DNA from: Pseudomonadota bacterium
Lineage (GTDB): Bacteria > Desulfobacterota > WTBG01 > JAGOGO01
Length of the DNA: 5,179 nucleotides
Assembly: GCA_021160085.1 (NCBI GenBank)
Contig: JAGHDE010000135.1
Span: 1 to 5,179 of the forward strand
Reading direction: 5' to 3'
The notes below the pieces were generated by a model, which was given only the letters and a program-made list of their open reading frames with translations, had not been told where the DNA came from and did not search any database. A program made the position numbers and the translations under genes. Below, in pieces: positions 1 through 5,179 of the stretch. Every line of letters begins with the position of its first letter. Within the stretch, counting starts at the first letter, position 1.

Positions 1-154
1 GTCCGCCTTTACGTACTTTTAAATGTTTTTCTATTGATTTGTTTAACCCTATTACCTGAGCCAGATCCAGATACACTGGAAGACCTGCCAGCGCAGTCAT
101 CCCTGTTGTGTTTTTCTCAGTTTCATACTTGAATGGAAGAACGCCTTGTGCCAT
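1..154 (-). CDS. Transposase, IS1380-like, N-terminal 51 codons (partial)
   Basis: The reading frame starts with ATG at 154-152 and stays open to the left edge. It encodes 51 complete residues beginning MAQGVLPFKYETEK, followed by a GMTALAGLPVYLDLA segment. This matches my recollection of the N terminus of IS1380-family DDE transposases, which cut and rejoin the ends of their element. The catalytic residues lie off the window, so intactness cannot be judged. The start is supported by GAGGTG at 168-163, eight bases upstream. That site lies in one arm of an inverted repeat (164-174 with 222-232), suggesting control of translation by RNA folding. Whether the gene is functional is unknown. Confidence 0.7.
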   Translation of the reverse strand, partial: MAQGVLPFKYETEKNTTGMTALAGLPVYLDLAQVIGLNKSIEKHLKVRKGG

Positions 155-163
155 AATGCTTAC

Positions 164-232
164 ACCTCGTTGATGATAGTTTCGTTGTTCTAAAACTACT
201 CTATCACCCTGTTTTTACAGGATCAACGAGGT
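164..232 (-). repeat. Inverted repeat in the IS leader covering the transposase ribosome binding site
   Basis: The plus strand reads ACCTCGTTGAT at 164-174 and its exact complement ATCAACGAGGT at 222-232, an 11-bp perfect inverted repeat. Nested inside are a second pair, GATAG 175-179 with CTATC 201-205, and a small hairpin, CCTGT 208-212 with ACAGG 217-221. A minus-strand RNA covering the whole region could therefore form a branched structure. The arm nearest the transposase contains the Shine-Dalgarno GAGGTG (168-163) for the ATG at 154. Several IS families hide the transposase ribosome binding site in transcripts that enter from outside (IS10 and IS50 are known cases). That role here is inferred from layout. 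Confidence 0.6.
198..226 (-). promoter_or_regulatory. Putative internal promoter of the IS transposase
   Basis: On the minus strand, TTGATC (226-221) is followed after exactly 17 bases by TAGAGT (203-198). These match four of six bases each of the sigma-70 -35 and -10 consensus. A start near 191-188 would give a transcript lacking the outer repeat arm at 222-232, leaving the ribosome binding site at 168-163 free. The match is only moderate and no other support is visible. Confidence 0.35.
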
Positions 233-301
233 TTTTAATTTTTTTTGGTGGTGGATTTAGGATGATTGGGGAGCATATTATATAGAAAATTTTGGAGGGA
301 A

Positions 302-1915
302 TTAAGATGATAAAGAGAAATGATTGTTTTTTTGTTCGATATCTAAAGCGTCGACATTGAGCAGCAGGGCACTCTCCCCGTTTCCTAAAAGAGTTATTCC
401 GGAAAAGGTTTTTATCTTGTTCAATGGCGGTTTTAAAGATCTGACAACTACATCCTGCTGTCCCAAAAAATTGTCAACAATAAATCCTGCCCTTTGGTCG
501 CTTGCTTCAGTGATTACCACCGAGAGATACTGATTATCATTTTGGATTGCGGGCTTTAATTTAAGCAGTTTTCTGAGCCGGTAAAGAGGGACTCGGTTTT
601 TTTTAACCATGCAACTCTCTTTTTGATTATGCAGTGAGATCTCCTCCGGCAGGATCATGATGTTAGAAATAACCTTGTTAACAGGAATGGCAAAAAAGCG
701 GGAATCAACATTTATCAAAAAAACCGGCATAATTGCCAGTGTTAAAGGAATTTTTAAAACAATCCTGCTTCCTACTCCATTCTGAGAATGGATTGCAATA
801 TTCCCTCCCAGAACCTCGATTTTTTTTTTAACGATATTCATTCCAACCCCTCGGCCTGATGTTTCTGTCACCTCCTCGGCAGTGGAAAAATTAGGAGCGC
901 AGACCAGCATCAAGATATTTTTCGGAGTCAGATTTTCTCCTTCTTCCGGGCTTATAATACCCTTTTTGATTGCTTTTTGCTTTATCAGCTCAGTATCCAT
1001 ACCGTTGCCGTCATCTTCAACCTTAATCACAGCGGTTTCTTTTGTCCGGTTAATGGTCAGGGTTATAGCCCCCTTGGGTGGTTTGCTCCTTTCCTTCCGG
1101 AGCTGAGGGGTTTCAATACCGTGATCAATTGTATTGCGAACAATATGCATCAAAGGAACCTCAAGCCCTTCTATAATAGACCGGTCCATTTCTATCTCTT
1201 CGCCGATCACCTTAAAACTTATCTCTTTTCCTGCACTCCCAGACACATTTCTTATGGTCCTGGCGATATTGTCGGTAAGTATCTTAACCGGCGTCATCCT
1301 GGCAACGGTTATTTGAAGATGGAGTTCTTTGATCATCCGTTTCATTTGAAAAAGTGCCATTTTCAAAATTCGCGAGGCAAAAGCATTGCTTATAGTTTGA
1401 ATCTGGTTATGGCAGAGAAGCGCTTCACCGATGATGTTGAACATGTTGTTCAGGGTTTCAATCTTTACCCGTACATGGCTGGCCTCCTTTAAGGATGGAA
1501 CATCGCTTATGCTGCTGGTAACGCTACTCGAAGGTGAGGGGGAATAAGGAGCAGTTTTCAGTTTATCCAGGAAGGGGTGAAAAGGTATTTCTTGAGAAGA
1601 ACCAGACTTTACGTTCTGGATCATTTTTCCCACCAGATTAAAACCCTCGAACAAAAGATTAACTGTTTGGGTATCAACAGTCTGGTTTTCGGGCAGCTTT
1701 TGAACAAAGTCTTCAAGATGGTGGCAAAGCTTTTCAATGTCGGAAAATCCGACAGTGCGGGACATTCCTTTGATTGAATGGATGTTACCCATAAGCTGGG
1801 TGGTTAGATCATCGTTGGCGCCTCCTTTTTCCAGCCCCAGCAGGATGTCATATATTTGCTGTAAATATTCTTCTGATTCGGTAATGAATATCTGGATGTA
1901 CTTGTCCAGATCCAC
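302..1915 (-). CDS. cheA: Chemotaxis histidine kinase CheA lacking the P2 domain
   Basis: This is the cytoplasmic kinase of a chemosensory array. It autophosphorylates on its HPt histidine under control of MCP and CheW and passes the phosphate to a receiver domain. The 537 residues hold, in order: P1/HPt (about 1-105) with phosphoacceptor His46 in HSIKGMSRTVGF; a short Ser/Pro-rich linker (about 122-145); the P3 dimerisation helices (about 146-205); the P4 ATP-binding domain with N box around Asn261 (HIVRNTIDHGIE), G1 box DDGNGMD at 301-307, APNFSTA at 340-346 and G2 box GRGVGMN at 354-360; and the P5 CheW-like domain (about 390-530). No P2 docking domain fits between P1 and P3, so it is shorter than the E. 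coli protein (about 650). All catalytic motifs look intact. The start is GTG at 1915: an in-frame TAA lies just upstream (1928-1930) and a Shine-Dalgarno site sits at the right distance. It ends in TAA 70 bases from the IS end, with no obvious terminator between. Confidence 0.95.
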   Translation of the reverse strand: MDLDKYIQIFITESEEYLQQIYDILLGLEKGGANDDLTTQLMGNIHSIKGMSRTVGFSDIEKLCHHLEDFVQKLPENQTVDTQTVNLLFEGFNLVGKMIQNVKSGSSQEIPFHPFLDKLKTAPYSPSPSSSVTSSISDVPSLKEASHVRVKIETLNNMFNIIGEALLCHNQIQTISNAFASRILKMALFQMKRMIKELHLQITVARMTPVKILTDNIARTIRNVSGSAGKEISFKVIGEEIEMDRSIIEGLEVPLMHIVRNTIDHGIETPQLRKERSKPPKGAITLTINRTKETAVIKVEDDGNGMDTELIKQKAIKKGIISPEEGENLTPKNILMLVCAPNFSTAEEVTETSGRGVGMNIVKKKIEVLGGNIAIHSQNGVGSRIVLKIPLTLAIMPVFLINVDSRFFAIPVNKVISNIMILPEEISLHNQKESCMVKKNRVPLYRLRKLLKLKPAIQNDNQYLSVVITEASDQRAGFIVDNFLGQQDVVVRSLKPPLNKIKTFSGITLLGNGESALLLNVDALDIEQKNNHFSLSS

Positions 1916-1923
1916 TCGGGTGG

Positions 1924-1930
1924 CTCCTTA
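1924..1930 (-). promoter_or_regulatory. Ribosome binding site that fixes the GTG start of cheA
   Basis: The minus strand reads TAAGGAG (1930-1924), then eight bases, then GTG at 1915. The TAA here is also in frame with cheA, so no longer form is possible. The next in-frame ATG would fall inside the HPt domain, removing part of it. Confidence 0.8.
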
Positions 1931-1950
1931 TCCGCGGGTTTTTAAATCGT

Positions 1951-2394
1951 TCAAAAATTATATTCTAAAACAGAGCGCAAAAGCCTTTCTGAGTCCAGAA
2001 TGGTTATGTCAGGGATTCCTTCTGCCCCTTTTAATGCCATTTTGGAAAATTCAGGGTTGTCTCCATTGGCTATTGTTCTCGGTTCTTCCTCCCCCCCTGG
2101 GGAGTCAAGCGTCTTTGTTCCCATAACTTTTTTTACCAGGATTCCGATATCCATTTCTTTATCGTCCAGGATAATTATTCGAGAATCCTGATCGACCTTT
2201 CCGGGAGAGAGCCCTAACAGCAAAGCCAAGTGGATAATGGTTAAAAAACTCCCCCGATGGTTCAAAAGACCAGAGACGAAAGAAGGGGCTAATGGAACCG
2301 GCCTGATATTTCCCGTTTCAATAATCTCTTTTACATAGGTAAGCTCAATCCCGAAGGTTGCATCATTCAGCGCAAACAGAAGAATTTTATTCAT
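1951..2394 (-). CDS. cheW: Chemotaxis adaptor protein CheW
   Basis: CheW is the small cytoplasmic scaffold that joins the P5 domain of CheA to the tip of MCP receptors. The 147-residue protein is a single CheW domain of usual length. Recognisable segments are FGIELTYVKEII (14-25), IRPVPLAPSFVSGLLNHRG (30-48), which matches the family's conserved PxxPxFxxGxxNxRG pattern and keeps the arginine of NxRG at 47, and a C-terminal ILDSERLL (132-139). It starts at ATG 2394, overlapping the MCP stop by eight bases. A weak AAGG site lies six bases upstream inside the MCP gene, so translation is probably coupled. cheA follows after 35 bases. A central Asp/Glu-rich and Gly-rich loop (98-114) is a little unusual. 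The assignment is firm, and its partners are presumably the flanking MCP and CheA. Confidence 0.93.
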   Translation of the reverse strand: MNKILLFALNDATFGIELTYVKEIIETGNIRPVPLAPSFVSGLLNHRGSFLTIIHLALLLGLSPGKVDQDSRIIILDDKEMDIGILVKKVMGTKTLDSPGGEEEPRTIANGDNPEFSKMALKGAEGIPDITILDSERLLRSVLEYNF

Positions 2395-3631
2395 CGGAAA
2401 CCTTAAACCTGGCTACGGCTTTATCGAGGTCTTCTGCTGTATTCACAAGGATTTTGCCAAATGATTGTACCTGGTTGAAAATATCATTCTGCCTTTCCAT
2501 TGCTGACAGGGATTTGTGCATAATGCGCGAATTTTCTTCGGCCAATTCAGCCAGTTCTCTAAAGGACTGAACTATTAATTCGCTACCCACTGCCTGCTGT
2601 TGAGTTTCACTGGAAATTTCCTTGAAATTTTCTCCCAACCTGGTTACTTCTTCCACGATCTGATCAAGATTTTCAGATATGGTTGTTATTATCTCCCGGC
2701 CATTTTTGATGCCTCCGGTCCCTTTTTCGATAGAGCTTTTAACCACCTCATTTTCGGACTGTATCTCCTCGATTATTAAAGCAATTTCTTTAGCAGATGA
2801 TTTCGATTCGTCAGTGAGATACCTGATCTCCTCGGCTACTATTCCAAAACCCTTTCCGTATTCTCCCGCTTTGGATGCTTCAACGGTTGCATTTAAGGAC
2901 AACAGATCAGTTTTTCGGGCAATATCCGAAATTATTTCTAAGACCCGGTTGATTTTACCTGTTTTGTTTCCCAGCGCTTGTATGGAAGTAATGGACTTCT
3001 CAACCTGAAAGAAGACAAATTCTATCTCTTTAATTACTGCCTGAACAGATTCCTTTCCATTACGGCCGTTTTTTACCGCTTGAGCAGCAGAAGTATCCGC
3101 CTTTTTTGCCATCTCAGCTGTTCTTCCCACTGAATCCGACATGTTTTTGAGGGTAAGCGATTCTTTGGCAATCAGATTAGATTGGGTTTCGGCTGACGCA
3201 ACAATGTTTTTTACTGCCGGAGTAACCTGCCTGTTGATATCGCTCATTTTTTTTATTGAGTTATAAAGTGATTTACTCGAGGAGATTACTTTTGCTGCCC
3301 CCTTTTTTACGTGTAGCGCTAATTGTTGAAGATTGAAGACCATTTTCTGAAAAGCGGAAGATAATTCTTCAATCTCATCATTCGATTGAATGTAAATTTC
3401 GTGGGTCAAGTCTCCGTTGCTGACTATATCCGTTGCTTTTACCAACCGGGACAAATTTTTGGTAATAGCGCTGGAAATTGAAATCCCGAATATCATTCCC
3501 ACGAAAAGACCTCCGGCGATTGATAATGCCTGAAATTTCCACATCTCATCGAGAAACAAGCGGGACAAAAAATTAACCGCAAGGATCCACAGGATGACTC
3601 CTAAAAAGCTTAGTATGAGTTTATTCCTCAT
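2387..3631 (-). CDS. MCP-type transducer with two membrane helices, HAMP and signalling domain, no ligand-binding domain
   Basis: This is an inner-membrane chemoreceptor-like protein that would control CheA through CheW. Numbering is from the second ATG (3631-3629), 414 residues. Membrane segments lie at about 5-27 and 35-56, with only about seven residues between (LDEMWKF region), so there is no extracellular sensor domain. HAMP follows (about 57-110; NDEIEEL near 84-90), then a long coiled-coil signalling domain. The hairpin tip (about 234-283) is clear but divergent: IARKTDLLSLN, then EASKAGEYGKGFGIVAEEIR, where most MCPs have QTN, LALNAA and EAARAGE. The arms are roughly 20 heptads long. 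No C-terminal CheR-tether pentapeptide is present, and methylation sites are uncertain. The start at 3631 was preferred over ATG 3634 because AAGGAGG (3642-3636) is four bases from the former and one from the latter; the longer form adds one Met. It overlaps the upstream kinase gene and cheW, pointing to coupled translation. Confidence 0.9.
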   Translation of the reverse strand: MRNKLILSFLGVILWILAVNFLSRLFLDEMWKFQALSIAGGLFVGMIFGISISSAITKNLSRLVKATDIVSNGDLTHEIYIQSNDEIEELSSAFQKMVFNLQQLALHVKKGAAKVISSSKSLYNSIKKMSDINRQVTPAVKNIVASAETQSNLIAKESLTLKNMSDSVGRTAEMAKKADTSAAQAVKNGRNGKESVQAVIKEIEFVFFQVEKSITSIQALGNKTGKINRVLEIISDIARKTDLLSLNATVEASKAGEYGKGFGIVAEEIRYLTDESKSSAKEIALIIEEIQSENEVVKSSIEKGTGGIKNGREIITTISENLDQIVEEVTRLGENFKEISSETQQQAVGSELIVQSFRELAELAEENSRIMHKSLSAMERQNDIFNQVQSFGKILVNTAEDLDKAVARFKVSDE

Positions 3632-5179
3632 CATTCCTCCTTTGGGCCGTCTGTTTTTTTGAGATCATCTTCCGAAACAGGAATAGTTACTCTAAAAATA
3701 CTCCCTTCTCCTGCGTTGCTATTCACCTCAATGGTACCGCCTGTCTCTTGAATGATCTTAAGGCTGATGGTAAGTCCCATACCACTGGCATCCCCTTCTA
3801 TTTTAGCGGAGAAAAAAGGATTAAATATCTGAGGAAGAACTTCCGGAGATATACCAGTTCCAGTATCAGAGACTGCTACTTGTATATTTTCCCTTCTACT
3901 TGTGTCGGGATTGGCTGAGATGGTCAGGGTGAGTCTGCCTCCGTCGGGCATTGCCTCAAAGGCATTATTAATGAGGTTTATAAAAACTTGTTTTATCTTG
4001 TTTGCATTTACATATACTAATGGTAAGTTTTTATCATAGTTTTTTACTATTTTTATCCGGGCTGTTTCTGCCCGGGGTTTTACCAGAGCAACTATTAGTT
4101 TCAGGAGATCAGCCACTTGGACTTTTTCCCTCTCGCCTTCCTCTTCACGCCCAAAATCTATCAAATCCCCGATCATGCTTTTAACCCGCAGGATCTCCCC
4201 CTGAATAATATCTAATTTATCACGGACCGGATCAGCTATACTGCCTTCATTCAGAAGCAGAGTGGTATAACTCAAGGCTGAAAGCAAAGGACTTTCTATT
4301 TCCCCGGTAAGATTGGCAGTTAACTCTCCCAGCATGGATAACTTTGCATTCTGAACGAGTTTATCCTGCATCTTTTTGAGCTGTTCATTGGCAACTGTTA
4401 ATTGTCTGACTTTGGTATAGTAGGGGGTGACATCTTGGGCAATTAAGACTGTGCCGGTATTTCCATCTTTTTCGATAAGATTGGCGAGAACGATTTTAAG
4501 TATTAACTTTTCATAATGAATGGTATGGGTAGAAACTTCAGGATCAGGACTTGCCGAGATTTTTTTTGCTGCTTCTCTTATTCTGTGCAGGTTTTCAGCT
4601 TTAAAGAGGTCATATAAATAAATTCCTACAAGCTCTGTTTCTGTCTTATGAAAAATTTTTAGTGCCGCGGGGTTGCCATAGCTTATTTTTAAATTATTAT
4701 TTGTTTCTATGACCGCCTCTCCGATATTTTCCAGAATAGTTTCATGATGGGACTTTTCATTCATCAGCTCTTTAACAACCGCCCGTTTATGCATATCACC
4801 AAGTCCAAAAACCGGCAAAGCGCCATCTTTATCTCTTTTTCCAGTTTTTAGCATCTCGAGAATTGTCTTGATGTTTTTCTCTATTGCTTCTACTGGCCCT
4901 TTATACAAATAAAAATCCGCGTTTATTTTATCTTTAAGTATTAACTCATCAGTAAGAGCGCCCGATAGAATGGTTATTGGTATTTCCTTCAGTTTTTGCT
5001 CCCCGCGGATATATTTAATAAACTTGATGCCATCTACCCGGGGCATTATCAAATCTACAAAAATGCAATAAAAGGATTCCTTCTTTGCCATTTCGATTCC
5101 CTGCAGTCCATCAGAAGCCTTTTTTACGGAGTATCCCTCTTTTTCTAATATTTCGCGCAAGAGCTCACGGTAAAATACA
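3631..5179 (-). CDS. REC-PAS-histidine-kinase-like protein with the phosphoacceptor His replaced by Gly (5' end off window)
   Basis: This is a soluble signalling protein, numbered here from the first complete visible codon (5178-5176); 515 residues are visible. The frame stays open to the right edge, and the first residues, VFYRELLREILEKEGY, read as helix 1 of a receiver domain, so the start lies outside the window and the TTG at 5160 is internal. Domains in order: REC (to about 110) with phosphoacceptor Asp42 (codon 5053-5055; VDLIMPRVDG), Ser72 and Lys93; PAS (about 146-251); a coiled coil (about 256-284); a DHp-like dimerisation domain (about 277-346); and a HATPase domain (about 390-502) with N box NLINNA around Asn405, G1 box DTGTG from Asp438, FNPFF 452-456 and G2 box SGMGL at 465-469. 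The H box reads LGELTANLTGEIESPL: Gly292 (GGG, 4303-4305) replaces the usual His, and no other His occurs in the DHp. It resembles a PAS-containing hybrid kinase that kept ATP binding but lost autophosphorylation. No membrane segments are seen. It is the first visible gene of the operon and overlaps the MCP. Confidence 0.9.
   Translation of the reverse strand, partial: VFYRELLREILEKEGYSVKKASDGLQGIEMAKKESFYCIFVDLIMPRVDGIKFIKYIRGEQKLKEIPITILSGALTDELILKDKINADFYLYKGPVEAIEKNIKTILEMLKTGKRDKDGALPVFGLGDMHKRAVVKELMNEKSHHETILENIGEAVIETNNNLKISYGNPAALKIFHKTETELVGIYLYDLFKAENLHRIREAAKKISASPDPEVSTHTIHYEKLILKIVLANLIEKDGNTGTVLIAQDVTPYYTKVRQLTVANEQLKKMQDKLVQNAKLSMLGELTANLTGEIESPLLSALSYTTLLLNEGSIADPVRDKLDIIQGEILRVKSMIGDLIDFGREEEGEREKVQVADLLKLIVALVKPRAETARIKIVKNYDKNLPLVYVNANKIKQVFINLINNAFEAMPDGGRLTLTISANPDTSRRENIQVAVSDTGTGISPEVLPQIFNPFFSAKIEGDASGMGLTISLKIIQETGGTIEVNSNAGEGSIFRVTIPVSEDDLKKTDGPKEE
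3636..3643 (-). promoter_or_regulatory. Strong ribosome binding site of the MCP gene
   Basis: The minus strand reads AAAGGAGG (3643-3636) inside the last codons of the kinase gene. Two adjacent ATGs follow, at 3634 (one base away) and 3631 (four bases away). The spacing favours 3631, giving a TGATG stop/start overlap with the upstream gene. Strong independent initiation together with coupling is plausible. Confidence 0.7.

Larger units (their letters stand above)
1..231 (-). mobile_element. IS1380-family-like insertion sequence, 5' end only (runs off left edge)
   Basis: The element is called from the recognisable N terminus of its transposase (codons from 154 leftward) plus a candidate terminal sequence. 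On the minus strand the probable outer end begins CCTCGTTGATCCTG at 231. A CCT start is compatible with the ends of some IS1380 elements such as ISEcp1, as far as I recall. The bases just outside (232-236) are a run of A on the minus strand, so any short target duplication cannot be verified without the other end. The element lies immediately downstream of cheA in the same orientation. The exact border is inferred, and the family call rests on memory of the protein rather than a search. Confidence 0.65.

Noticed and set aside
208..246. Possible plus-strand terminator: hairpin CCTGT/ACAGG and the 222-232 repeat arm followed by a T-rich tract
   Set aside because: The short hairpin is separated from the T tract by the repeat arm, the longer stem has a loop of 47 bases, and there is no plus-strand gene to terminate. 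The repeat is better explained by the IS leader.
259..301. Minus-strand TATAAT in the cheA-IS gap as a promoter for the transposase
   Set aside because: The hexamer is perfect, but the region 17 bases upstream (TTAATT) matches the -35 consensus poorly and the sequence is generally AT-rich, so a chance match is likely. It would also produce a transcript with the hidden ribosome binding site.
977..1492. Plus-strand open frame of 171 codons opposite cheA
   Set aside because: It lies wholly antisense to well-conserved CheA domains, its product resembles no family I know, and it has no convincing ribosome binding site. The other plus-strand frames opposite cheA, cheW, the MCP and the kinase were rejected for the same reason.
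3632..3634. First ATG of the MCP as the true start
   Set aside because: Only one base separates it from GGAGG, too close for normal initiation; the adjacent ATG at 3631 is better placed. The difference is one residue and does not affect function.
3631..5160. Reading the REC-PAS gene as an ordinary active hybrid histidine kinase
   Set aside because: The ATP-binding domain supports a kinase fold, but the H-box histidine is Gly and no substitute His exists in the dimerisation helices, so normal autophosphorylation is not supported by the sequence.

Overview
The window is a minus-strand chemosensory gene cluster. Transcription runs right to left: a REC-PAS-histidine-kinase-like protein (3631-5179, cut by the right edge), a methyl-accepting chemotaxis-type transducer (MCP), cheW and cheA. 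Just past cheA, at the left edge, is the start of an insertion sequence resembling the IS1380 family, in the same orientation. All four signalling genes are packed as one operon: 1-bp or 4-bp overlap between kinase and MCP (depending on the MCP start), 8-bp overlap between MCP and cheW, and a 35-bp gap before cheA. The operon promoter must lie to the right of the window. No RNA gene, CRISPR array or convincing plus-strand gene was seen.

The parts do not form a standard motility set. The MCP has two membrane segments with almost nothing between them, so it has no external ligand domain. CheA has P1, P3, P4 and P5 but no P2 (CheY/CheB docking) domain. No cheY, cheB, cheR, cheC or cheD is present in the window. 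The only receiver domain is at the N terminus of the first gene. That protein has a PAS domain and an intact-looking ATP-binding domain, but the histidine normally phosphorylated in the dimerisation helix is glycine, and the helical domain contains no histidine at all. My inference is a non-canonical chemosensory pathway in which the REC-PAS-pseudokinase is the regulatory partner or phosphate acceptor of the MCP-CheW-CheA array. The output is not visible here.

The left 231 bases hold the 5' end of the insertion sequence: the first 51 codons of its transposase and a leader with an 11-bp inverted repeat. The inner arm of that repeat contains the transposase ribosome binding site. A transcript reading in from cheA could fold and hide the site, while one from the element's own putative promoter could not.

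The organism cannot be fixed from the sequence. Moderate-to-low GC, GTG start use, strong Shine-Dalgarno sites and a transposase N terminus of a type I associate with anaerobic Desulfobacterota-like bacteria suggest an environmental Gram-negative anaerobe. This is a low-confidence guess.
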